This document shows positions 53,901 to 64,000 of a stretch of 64,000 nt of DNA, one piece after another. The stretch's first letter is position 1; each line of letters begins with the position of its first letter. Under the pieces are notes generated by a model. That model saw only the letters and a program-made list of their open reading frames with translations. It did no database searches and was not told the origin of the DNA. The position numbers were made by a program, and so were the translations under genes. This DNA is from Brasenia schreberi (Eukaryota; Streptophyta; Magnoliopsida; Nymphaeales; Cabombaceae), in contig JAYKKT010000040.1 in assembly GCA_036023115.1 (NCBI GenBank), positions 4,620,501-4,684,500 on the forward strand, in the 5' to 3' direction.

Positions 53901-56258
53901 TAATATTAAAGTACGATACGATACGATACGATACGATACGATACGCCCGTATCGTGGAGCCCAGCGATACGCGATACGATACGCGTCGGACAACACTGAT
54001 GTAGCCGACCCCGTCTAGTATGGGAAAAGGCTTAGTAGTAGTAGTTAGTAGTGAGTAACCATGTACCCATAAAGAAATGAATCTGCATAAAGAGCTTCAC
54101 GTTTCACGGGCAGAGGTGGTCGTATATCTTCATCCTCATCTCTGATATCTTTAAGCCTACAGTAACATTGAAGAAATTCATCAATTATGATGATCTATTT
54201 ATTGTACAAATCAACATGTATGACATACTTGGAACTTTCAGGAGGCATCGCACTAGATGTTTCTGACAATGGGGCACCAGATGATGCAGCTCTGCCGCCA
54301 TCATTTCCGACATAGAATAATTGAATAGCACCTTCAAGCGCCCAATTAGTCACCTAGAAACAGAAGCACAGATCGTCACTTAATAGCAATGTTGTAAATA
54401 GCGTATGGGACGCCATATCGCATGGGCATCGATATGCCTCTATCGTACCATATCTGTACCATACGATATATATGTGTGTGATTTCTAAATTATTTTTTTT
54501 AAATCATTAAAAATGTATAAAAACATGAAAAAAATTCTGCAACATGCATCATACCAAGAGACAATGGACTCAACATCAAAACAAACTAAATCACATGTAT
54601 ACATCGCTCTTGGGATTTATTTTCAAACTTAGGATTGATGACTATTAACGAATGTCGAATACATATGATATTTTAGAGAGAAAGGAATTGGTCTTGAGGA
54701 GAAGAAGGATAGACATGCAAGAGGATCCAAAGAAGCAGACCTAGAGGGAGTCTAAACACATTTAAACTGTGCTTTTTAAAAATAAGAATTTGAAACTTAC
54801 ACCGTATCGTATGATATGGTGCCTGTATCATCGCAGCATATCATAGGATACGTCCTGATGCAGTGCAATAAATACATTTTGTAATAGAGGTACCTGAATC
54901 GTATCAGTTCAAGTACCGATACACCCGTATCGCATATCATATCATATGATAAGATATGATTTTTATAACATTGTTTAATAGTACGTTAAAGCTTGACCTA
55001 TAAGGCTAGAACCCTGGTACCCTAAGTAAGGAAATACGAGTACTTATCTTACAAAGATGTGGAAACAGCACAAAAGTTCAAGACAAAAAGATAAACTGGA
55101 AACCCCTCTAGAATGTATGATTCAATGTTACAGAAGTCGCATGCACCTGTATCACAAAACACCATTTATTGCACCATATTGAAGCATATCATATCATACA
55201 CTATGATATGGGTACTGTATCGTACAATACATATTTTGAAAACCAGGTATGTTTAAAACCCCTCTAGGCTAGCTTCTTGGGCCACCTCTTGGATGTTTAC
55301 TCCTTGCTCTCTAAAATACCCAAATCTACTCTACATCCATTAATAGTTGCCAATCATAAATTTAAAAACAAGGCCTAGAGTGAGGCATGCACATGATTTG
55401 GCTTGTTATGATGTTAAATTCATTGTCTCTATTGTCTCTTGGTGTAGTGCATGTTATAGAATTTTTTTTAGGATTTTTAAAATTCTTACATTTCTTATGA
55501 AGTTTTAAAAAATAATTCAAAAATCACCAGTATCATACCATACAGGTTTTTAAAACGGCAGCCCATGTGGTACAGTATCCAAGATGATATTTACAAAATT
55601 GGTCTGGCAAATTCTTAGTTTGACATTCAAATCCAAGCTTTTTAATTTGATTCTCTATTCCGACTCACGATCTCCATTGTGATTTCTTCTGGGTAATACC
55701 CACATATAACTCCAAAAATGTGAAAAAAATCCTAGTTGGACTAGCCACCAATAATGCTTTCGAGATGGAGGTAGAACATCGTGTTCCATCCATGACAAGC
55801 ATGGCAAGAAGTCGTTAAAATAGAAACCTCTTTCTTTACGAATAATTAGCTCCTGATAAATAATACAGACAGAATCTTTATTTCCAGGTACTAGAATTCA
55901 CACAAGCAAATTTTCTAGAACAAGAAAACATATATTCCCACATTTCAGTCCCGTGGTTCCCCCCGTTGTACTCGACAATGCAAAACCTAATTTCTAACAA
56001 AGCAGACAAAATAAAGAATCTAAAAAGGTCAATAGTAGGTAATTTAGAACCTAATTTTGGCAATGCAAACAAAGCAAACAATCTAAAAAAAGAAATAGTA
56101 CTCATTTTAATTCCACTAAATATACTCACGCACAAGAAAGAGATAGAGGTAAGAGAGACCTGAAGGAACTGGCGAGCCTTGTCAGGAGAATCACAGGCAG
56201 TAATCTCCATGAAGGAAACCAGCATGTTCTGATGATCTTCGCTCAATCCTGATTCCAT
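47953..56258 (-). CDS. PUX7: UBX-domain protein of UBA-UAS-UIM-UBX type (PUX7/UBXN7-like)
   Basis: Adaptor linking the AAA-ATPase CDC48/p97 to ubiquitylated substrates. Ten exons: 56258-56160, 54353-54229, 54156-54067, 51889-51694, 51227-51150, 51060-50992, 50182-50039, 49903-49804, 48711-48425 and 48117-47953. They total 1353 bp, 450 residues, no disruption. Domains: UBA-like helices (5-48, SEDHQNMLVSFMEI, NWALEGAIQLFY); a linker with DIRPPLPVKREALY; a thioredoxin-fold UAS domain (about 140-270, MDKWLIVNVQ, CFIFWQIYDD, SIPVVLVIDPITGQ); a UIM-like EDEDVLKAIAASLED (about 312-326); and a C-terminal UBX domain (KVLVRLPDGQRHRRNF to VSLRWE). An FPR motif is not seen in the UBX loop, which reads TQAIPGASK. 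Introns 1 and 3 carry transposons; one insertion abuts the exon-3 donor. Length is close to the 468 residues I recall for Arabidopsis PUX7. Confidence 0.93.
52666..54051 (+). mobile_element. 5'-truncated RTE LINE in UBX-gene intron 3, split by a hAT element
   Basis: Only about 140 bp are LINE: 52666-52762 (GGAAAGAAACAATAAAATGA onward) and 54007-54051 (GACCCCGTCTAGTATGGG plus a TAG-repeat tail). It is flanked by a perfect 17-bp duplication, TGAGTAACCATGTACCC (52649-52665 and 54052-54068). The right copy spans the exon-3/intron-3 junction of the UBX gene. A 1236-bp hAT-like element sits within it. Confidence 0.93.
52763..53998. mobile_element. Non-autonomous hAT-like element (GATACG family), best-preserved copy
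   Basis: 1236 bp. The terminal inverted repeats are CAGTGTTATCCG and CAGTGTTGTCCG. The 8-bp duplication ATGTAGCC (52755-52762 and 53999-54006) is perfect and falls in the LINE 3' end, so the insertion postdates the LINE. The first 165 bp are a dense array of CGTATCG/CGATACG, including repeated perfect palindromes such as CCGTATCGTACGATACGG; the last 90 bp are similar. The centre is AT-rich and has no transposase. The 8-bp duplication and CAGTG ends point to hAT; transposition must be in trans. Confidence 0.88.
54387..54973. mobile_element. Non-autonomous hAT-like element (GATACG family), diverged copy in UBX-gene intron 1
   Basis: 587 bp with inverted ends CAATGTTGTAAAT and CAATGTTATAAAA. 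The flanking 8-mers CTTAATAG (54379-54386) and TTTAATAG (54974-54981) match at 7 of 8 positions. Both ends hold GTATCG/ATATCG words more decayed than in the 52.8-kb copy. It begins 33 bp upstream of exon 2 in gene sense, inside the acceptor region. Confidence 0.8.
55124..55250. repeat. Relic of the GATACG repeat family
   Basis: CAATGTTACAG at the left, then TGTATCAC, CATATCATATCATAC and CTGTATCGTACAATAC words. No partner end or target duplication could be fixed. A further similar patch lies near 55530-55600. Confidence 0.45.
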
Positions 56259-57617
56259 AATAGGGTCGATGAATAAAAACGAACTTTGAGGGAAAACCTG
56301 GAGAGGAAAAGCTTAAGATAAACACAGAAAGATGGGAATCGATTATAAGGTTAGGGTTTGGCGATCAAAGGAAGCAATGAGGTCGAAAGGGTTAACATAT
56401 AGAAGAGAGATAGGGAGACAAAGGGAAGCGGTAAAGAGAGAGTCAGCGGCTGGGACGGAGATCGGGGACTCTGCCTCTGCAGGATTTTACACTTTTCCTC
56501 CCCCTTTCTTATTCATATTTAGCCCCTCTCTCTCTCTCTCTCTCAGAGTCGGATTCAGAGACAGATCCAATTTTATTTACCAAATCTCGGATCTGCATGT
56601 TTAACTTAGAAACAAATATTTCGGTTTTATTATGAATCAAGAAGTAATAACGATGGACTGTACAAAAAAAAGTAATAATGAGGGACCTCCAGAAAAAGTA
56701 AAAATGAGGAATGAGACAAGAAGGGAGTTGGTCTGTAAAAATAAAAAAGAAGAAGAAAGAAATTGGTAGTTCGAGATGTCAATGGGTCGGGATAGATCCA
56801 AACGGAGCTGAATGTAAATCCAATATTCAAGGTGAGTAAAGGAAGGTCCTGGCTGTTGTTGGAATTCGGTTTCATGCGTGCACTCAAACGCTATGAATTA
56901 TTTATTTGGAAAGGAAATGGTCGATATGTCTCCCTTTCTTGGTAGACATGTTCGATTTTGGGTTACTTGCCGAACCACTCTAAAAGTTATTACCGTGTTG
57001 GTTTTAGAACTATCGGTTTTGAGACGCTTTCGGTTTTCAGTTTCAAAATCAGTTAAAAAATAATTTTTTTAAATGGACTTTCATGAGAGTAAAACTCCCA
57101 CTTGGCAATCACGACTCAATATATATATATATATATTATTAACAAACGATCCAAAATCACTAGTTTTGGTTTCAATTTTGGACCGATTTCTAAAAATTAT
57201 AAACCATAATCAAATCGAAAGGTCCTCGATTCTGGTTACCGACAATTCCAAAGCCGATTTCGTTATGATTCAAACTGTCGAACCAGTTTCAAACAGACCA
57301 TGTTTATCCCTCTCCGTTCACTTTTTCTCTCTCCCTCTCTTTATATATATAATATGATTAGATTTACCATTATTGATATGGTATCCTTATACTCAAATAT
57401 TGTTTTTTAGAGTATCATAAGTGTAATAAGATTGCCATTTATGATTTTTCAAATACTCTCACAACCTCATGGATTTGAAAAGTAATAATCGGACAATATT
57501 CACTTGTCATTAAGGTTTTGAAAAGTACAAAGAATATTATTATTATTATTATGATCATAAAAAAAAAATGGATAAACATCAGTAAACAGTATCAGTCATA
57601 GTCATAAGGAGATCCAA

Positions 57618-57694
<77 letters not shown>

Positions 57695-58907
57695 TTATTT
57701 GCATGAGTACCTCTACTGAAAGCCGATTGGAGTACCTCTTAAAGTCCCATCCTACATATACTCTTCTTCTATATTTTTCTGCACTTCCCCTTTCGTCGAC
57801 ACCGTATGCTGATTTGCTTGGTCATGTTTTTCTTTAAATAAATAATTTGCGTAGTCATGATAATTAGTTCTTCAATTAATTTCTTAACAGTATATCTGAC
57901 CTCAAGAGTAATGAAATCTAGATAAACAAATTAATGGACTAAACCTTGATGGAAGGATACAGCAGAAAAGGACTTCGTTTTCCTGTTTTGGTTAGAATGA
58001 GGAGGCTGAAGACTCTCAGTGCAGGAGAAAATGATTTATTATTGCAAAATTTAGGTGTAGTATATAAACAAAGTGGTTTCTAGCAAGGGTATCTTATCAA
58101 ATAACAGCCCGAATATCATATTTTACCCACAATTTCAGCTTAGTTTGAAGTTTTGGCCTCAGATATAATATTTTATTAAGTTCCTAGACACGAAAGAACT
58201 TAAAAAAAGAAGTGAGACATGTGCTTTTCACTTTAAAAAATGACAAATAAAATATCTATAGTTAAAAAATAAAGATGAGATGGATATACATGACATATAA
58301 GCGAAAAGGTCAACATTGTTAAAGAAAAAAATTGATGTGATCAAAAAATGATGAAAGATAGAGGTTTGTAGTAAACTTTTCAAGAAGGAAAACTATTTAC
58401 TGATAAACTAATACTCTGCAACTCCTGCACTCTTGATTTATACAAAGCTAAATTGAAGAAGGAAAGCCCGATGGATGATCTGAATCACGTTTATAGCATA
58501 GTCCGTCCGTCGTTTCAATGCATTAAAGTTGACTCCAAGTTTAATTATCTAGGAAGTTTGAGGCAATCATTTGGATTATTGACGGCATTATTGCTGCTAT
58601 GAACTGCATGTTAGTTTCATAGCCTGAATTTAAAATTTTAGTCAACGTTTTAGATCGTCTTTTAATTTTTTTTAAGGGCAGGGCACTACAAACAACATAA
58701 CTTTTTTTAATGCTAAACCTTTGTTAACAGCCTACATAACAAAATATAACTGTTGTCGTCGAGAGGAACGACTCAATTTGAGTGGTACTCCTGTGATCCC
58801 GTTGAACGGTGTATGTGAAGTGTGAGACATGTGGAGATTGCCTTCATTGGGTTCATCGGAATTTGTGCAGAGATATTTCAAAACTTTCGACACTATGAGC
58901 TCGAATA

Positions 58908-59129
58908 AACCCCACTGTTGGGTGCATTGGATGCTACTCTTTTCGGCAGAAGAAAGAAAAGAATGAAAGTAAATAACTGACATTGATATTATCGATCAGT
59001 TTCTACCCTTTTGGGTCTACTCTTTTTCATTTATAGAACTCTTGCGACTGAAATAGATAAGTTCTTCCTTTGTTCTTGTTGACACGCTCGCAAGCTTAAC
59101 CCCACTGTTGGGTGCATTGGATGCTACTC
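58908..59129. repeat. 32-bp direct repeat
   Basis: An identical 32-bp sequence beginning AACCCCACTGTTGGGTGCAT lies at 58908-58939 and 59098-59129, with 158 bp between. Origin unknown. Confidence 0.85.
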
Positions 59130-59178
59130 ATGTTGCCTCGACTTTTGACACGATACTTCAACCTAGGCCTTGTCTAGA

Positions 59179-59495
59179 TCGTGAACTAAAAGTTGAAGGT
59201 CATGAGTTCGGTACTTCAACCTCCCAAAACAGTAACAGCAGACGACCAGTTGATTTTATCAGAAAGGCAACTGAGCTACTGATACTGATAGAACTTAAAT
59301 CAGAGGTGCAAGAGAGAGAGTATAAAGAGATCGTGGACTAAAAGTTGAAGGTCATGAGTTCGATACCTCTGAGGTGTGTATGTAGCTTCAACCTCCCAAA
59401 ACAGTAACAGCAGACGACCAGATGATATTATCGGAAAGGCAACTGAGTTACTGATACTGATAGAACTTAAACCAGAGGTAAGAGAGAGAGAGAGA
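59179..59495. repeat. Tandem duplication of a ~160-bp unit with a B-box-like motif
   Basis: Two diverged units (about 59179-59329 and 59330-59495) share ACTAAAAGTTGAAGGTCATG, then CCTCCCAAAACAGTAACAGC and GGCAACTGAG, and both end in GA repeats. Each has GAGTTCG(A/G)TAC, resembling a Pol III B-box, so the unit may descend from a SINE related to that at 38.6 kb. Confidence 0.75.
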
Positions 59496-60151
59496 GAGTT
59501 TAAGATTGGAACTGTCGTCGCTAATGTCAATCAAGGAACGATAGTCAAGACTTGGGGAACCCCCGAAGAATTGGCATGAATTCTTGATGGCTCGCTATCA
59601 GAAGATGGCAGATGCGGCCTCAGAGCCTCGAATTTGGAGAAGCCATAGAACTAAGGCCTCAGCATCTTGCAGGCAAAACCAGATTCTCTAGAGTTGCAGA
59701 TAGCTCTTAGCCAACAGAGAGAAGATTTATCCATCTTTGAGAGCATGGTTAATGATTGCAGGGAGCTCGCCACTGGTTTTTGCTCAATCAATTGAGCTTA
59801 CGTGAAAAGATCAAGGGAACGTATTGTTGCCCACCTACTATCTAGAGTGGCCGTTTCATGTGACATATGTTACAGATTCAGAAGTATCAATAGATAGGGT
59901 ACGTTCATATAGTTGGAATATGATTTTGATCGCTTACCCGTTCAAGGTTTGGCTTGCAGCTGCAGATAAACCTGCACTTGGACGCGCGCATGCTTGCATT
60001 CACACACGCACATGCAAGCATCTGTTAGTTCTTAATGAAGGACCCTCATAGTTCAATTTTGTATACAACCTTTTTTTTGTTCTATCATCCACATCCACAT
60101 GCAAGTACGCATCACAGACACACACGGAGGGAGCGACGATAGACAATTCAC

Positions 60152-61488
60152 TCATCTATACAAACAGCCCCTGTAAGTTGGTGTCCAGCAGTCAACGCCT
60201 GTACTCTCTCGATATACTTGAGGAGTGCATGAAATTGGAACAAGGCACAATCCCCTACTCTTTAAGTCCAATTTGCTTTCAGATGCCTTCTTCTCAGTTC
60301 CTCCTCCCCATGATTGGCTATAATCCTGAGCCACAATTCAACATCCATAAGCTATTCATGATGGGGTTCCCAATATTAGAATAGATATGTAAAAAAACTT
60401 GTAAAACATATAGGATCTAATCCATACTCTATACTCATTCATCACATGGTTCTTTTTTCTCATAGTTTTACCATTTAAACTATCGACCGCCACCTTCCAC
60501 TGCTTATCCACTATTTGGAACCATCTTTTATTAATCAAAACGGTTGCTTTCAACAAGAAAGTCACCTAAGAGAAAGTTTATTTAGGTTTTTTTAGGTAAT
60601 TTTCGTAGTGATTGTGACAGTTTTGACCAAGTGGTTTTGGGAGCAGTAGATGAATAATAAAAGGTAGCAATCGGTAGTTGAAACGCTGAATCATACAAAA
60701 TGAACTATTGAGGACAATTGAGTATTGAGTATGGATTACATCTCTCTCTATGTGTGTGCACGTGCACGTGTGCGTGCATGGGTGTGTAGTGTTAGTGACG
60801 GTAACAGGCTTTATATGGCTCTTGTAATTCATTAAATGCATCGAATTAAGTTCTTACATAAGTTTTGGATGCGGGATTATTTTTGATAGTTTGAGTTCAC
60901 CAAACCTGCTAACCGTTTAACCCGAGATTTTTTTACTGGTTTTTAGGCCTTGATTTCTTACCCTTTGCTTTGCTTGATTGGGCTTCACATATGGATGATT
61001 TACAAGTAGCTGCAAACAGAATATAGCACAATCATTAGTCAAATTTGCATCAGAGATGAGCTCCTAACCCAGATTAGATCAGGTGATCTGGAATATCATG
61101 ATCTGCGGTGAATAGAATGTCGCTCAAGTCATCTCAACACAAACACGAACGTCGAGACAATAAGGATGACGTGCTTTGGTGCCAGATCGTAATCTCTGAG
61201 ATCATTTGAACCTTGGCCATCATGACATTGTAAAATCTTTGATTAATGAAATGAAGATTTAGGCGTTTACCGTCACTTGCTCCTGCATACATTTGATATA
61301 GATGATTGCTTCTAGCAGCACTGATGCAGTATCCGTCTGCAGTAAGTCATGAAGATGGTTAATATATTCTCAACATGAAACACAGTGAGCTTGCTGTGTC
61401 CAGCCAGTTTCCAAGTGAGAGCAGTAACGGATCGGGAGAAGTTGTTGGCACACTGTGCTCATTCATGTTTAGCTAATTCCAGTATTAT

Positions 61489-61571
<83 letters not shown>

Positions 61572-63932
61572 GTAGACATACATTTGCATATATCTATGCT
61601 TGTGTGCACGAGTTTGTGTTACAAAACCATGCTTGCGCATCTAGTTGGATGTGAACGCGGGCAGGCAAATGATCAGGAGTTTCAATTAATTTTACCATAA
61701 AAATTGTACACGAAACTTAAGTATTCATTTTTTTTCTAACAAAAAGATATACAATCAGTTAGGTTTCGAACTTAAGCAAGCAAAGACACGTATCGAGCAC
61801 AATCGTACGCTATCAATAAAGCTCTTGCTCCATTACTTTACAGTTGACGTGTTTTTGTTGCTTTTATTTGTGGTGTTAAACGGATGCAAGGCCCATTCCA
61901 TATCTTTATCGTCCGGGTGAGAGGCCCAATTCATAGCCCCAAGAAAGTGATGTGGAGGACATCTTGCATTAAAGTTTTTCGCCTCCCCAAGTTAATTCTC
62001 GCATGCAACAAGAAATGACAGGTCCACCTCATTTAGAAGGAGACTAACCTTTGTCTCGATATTAGTTAAGTATATAAAGTTTTTGAGGGGACAATATTAG
62101 TTAATATAGTCATTCATTCAATAAAGTATCCTTATCTTGAAATCTTGCTGAATCCAACTTATTAACACATTACTGGTGTGTGAGAGAAAGAGAGAAAGCT
62201 TCTTTACCTTTCCAAAAGGTGCCACAATCTGTTGCAAAGCTGTGATTCTATCTCCAAGTTTCAGTTTTGACACCTGCAACTGTACATGTTTTAACTCATT
62301 ACTGAGTTGTTTCATTCCAGTTCTACCATGATCCTGGTTGTAAAAGATATTTGAAGATTAAGAACGTTTCACAAGATTTATAACCTTAGATTGATGCAAA
62401 ATTACTCCCACATTTCCGGCCCTCAACTTTCATTACCTTAGATGAAGGTATAGAGGACCCCTCTTGCTTCCGCTTTTTGAAGACTACATTGGGTTCATCT
62501 TCCAACAACTTCTTTCCTTCATTAGAATTACCACATTTCTCCTTCGCAACGTCTCTGCTCTGTATTCATCAACCCGTACATTAATTAAAGAGGCCACCTT
62601 TGTCGCCATGCTCGCATGGTGTGGCTTCATTAGATCAATCAGTATGTCGATTGTCGACAGTTGATTGATCTTAATTTTACTAACTAAAAACAGAATTTGT
62701 TGTCACAAAATCATGAATGTAACAGAAGAATAATTCTAATAAGTTTACATTGTCATTGGAACTGATCTTTCCTCATGTTTAGCTTGATTGCATGCACTCT
62801 AATCTCTCTTTTGTATTGTATTTTATGAAAGGAAAGTGGGAAAAATTGAGATATTTCTTACCAATAGGGATGTCTCTGGGAAATATTTTCCGTAATCCTG
62901 AAAATCAGCATCCTTCATATGCGTCTTTGAAACTTGAAAATCGAGCAACGGTTTGTTTAGCCCCCCTCCGAAATGAATAAAGTCTGCAACATTTCTAATG
63001 CTATGCAAGTTGTTCCTATCTCCTGTTTGAGTAAAGATAGGACTATTAGGAGTTTCAACCAGCATCCCTTCCCTCAAATTATGCGTAAAACACTGGATAA
63101 AACTGGCGGGACTCATGGCCGTTCTCATCACACTACTGCCATCTGAATAGAAAGATGAACTGGGACTATTCTGTTCAATTTCTGTTCTTGGGCCAATTTG
63201 AGTGAGATTACTCTGTTGGCGAAGAAAGAGCGACGAACTCATATTGGTGCATGACGGTGACGCCGACTTGTCGGCGAGATTTTGTTGGAGTTGATTCTCG
63301 GAAGAAGCAATCGAACATCTGTTAACAAGATAATTCAATTTGTCATGATCATATCCCCCATTGAAATTTGAGAATTCCCAGTTTTCTGGACTTTTCATTT
63401 GATCGCTAGCAGCCTCGAACATTTCGGCTCTCAGAGACTTATAAGACAGTGCTCCGAGCAATTTACTATCATCATCCAGATTACTGGCCAATTTCCCGTT
63501 GCTACCGTCTCCACTGAAAATCCAAGAACAGGGTAATAAACTAATTAATTTCCTAGAAGTTTACCTAGTAAATTTTTATATTAGCATACGCGCATGCCCC
63601 AACGTGTATCTCTGCGTGTGACATGAAATAAACCTTCAAAAACATGCAACTCTATTAGCGAAAGGAAGATCTCATGGTAGTTAGGCTCCCGTCAAGTTAT
63701 CTACAACACTTAATTGCATTTAACAGAAAAAAGTCACTCCTGCATCTAGTTTGGCTTGTTCATAAAATCTCAATAACAGGAAAAACGAAAAGATTATGTG
63801 CGTAGCCGTTGTAATTTGTGACCTTTGGAGCATGTATTGTATAGCTGATTCAACGGGCGCCTTTGGATTATCATATTGTTTAGTTTGTTGGAGATTATAG
63901 TTTTGAGAATATATAACGTAGTAGCCAAACAT
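60152..63932 (-). CDS. Atypical bHLH transcription factor (bHLH110/112/123 group), 5' end uncertain
   Basis: Exons, in gene order: 63513-62862 (217 codons plus one base), 62559-62437, 62273-62208, 61336-61271, 61009-60962 and 60325-60152, all joined in phase, giving about 375 C-terminal residues. Exon 62559-62437 ends in a basic stretch (VVFKKRKQEGSSIPSSK). The next two give the bHLH helices: VSKLKLGDRITALQQIVAPF and TDTASVLLEAIIYIKCMQEQ. The tail carries the subgroup signature LKSRGLCLVPISCT with WTPTYRG before the stop. The basic region lacks the His-Glu-Arg set used for E-box contact. Exon 63513 enters in phase 2; a possible upstream exon ending at 63823 (AAAG|GTCACA, with AIQYMLQ) fits that phase and could start at the Met at 63930-63932, but I do not recognise its sequence. 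Nuclear regulator; target genes unknown. Confidence 0.82.
61495..61570. repeat. (CA)n(TA)n microsatellite between bHLH exons and surrounding intron
   Basis: About 40 bp CA followed by about 35 bp TA, in the intron between 61337 and 62207. Confidence 0.95.
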
Positions 63933-64000
63933 CTTGCCTAAACTTTTATAACCAACATCACCAAGATGGATCAAACCGGCACGATCAGAAAATAGATATT

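Larger units (their letters stand above)
56259..60151. other. Spacer between the UBX and bHLH genes
   Basis: No gene recognised. It holds the UBX-gene promoter at its left end (no clear TATA box; a CT tract near 56525-56545), a (TA)n tract near 57625-57690, and the repeats at 58.9-59.5 kb listed separately. The right end should include the 3' UTR of the bHLH gene. Confidence 0.45.

Overview
The window is nuclear DNA of a flowering plant. It has spliced genes with plant-type products (organelle-targeted L20 and adenylate kinase, RabF2/Rab5, a PUX7-like UBX protein, a bHLH factor, plant defensins), AT-rich spacers, long TA/GA/CA microsatellites, Ty1-copia and RTE-type LINE retroelements and hAT-type DNA transposons. 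The species cannot be told from the sequence. All gene models are splice models read by eye from phase, splice sites and remembered family sequences; no alignment, RNA or database search was run.

Layout. 0-2.5 kb: two exons of a nuclear gene for ribosomal protein L20 (minus strand, running off the left edge). 2.7-8.4 kb: a decayed Ty1-copia element whose LTR lies 270 bp upstream of the L20 start. 8.4-13.5 kb: transposon debris, including an inverted pair of LINE fragments, a second copia fragment and a 370-bp hAT-like element. 13.6 kb: an orphan last exon of a DJ-1-type gene. 15.9-19.7 kb: an adenylate kinase gene with a frameshift and a stop codon in exon 1. 20.9-35.0 kb: a plant defensin cluster of three coding copies and one pseudogene, split by a three-level nest of RTE LINEs. 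35-41.5 kb: spacer with a SINE and a hAT MITE. 41.5-46.4 kb: an intact seven-exon Rab5 GTPase gene (minus) with a 1.24-kb hAT-like element in its last intron. 48.0-56.3 kb: an intact ten-exon UBA-UAS-UIM-UBX gene (minus) with LINE and hAT insertions in introns 1 and 3. 60.2-64 kb: most of an atypical bHLH transcription factor gene (minus), its 5' end uncertain.

The most unusual locus is the defensin gene at 20.9-22.9 kb. Two extra exons, both phase 1-1 and both rich in aspartate, lie between the signal-peptide exon and the cysteine-knot exon, so the predicted precursor carries an N-terminal acidic propeptide. A neighbouring copy has lost two of the eight conserved cysteines, and another is a pseudogene with the LINE nest about 85 bp from its former start codon. 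The second notable system is a family of non-autonomous hAT-like elements whose ends are packed with GTATCG/CGATAC palindromes; three copies have recognisable 8-bp target duplications. In the UBX gene a LINE landed on an exon-intron junction, and its target duplication kept a working splice donor.
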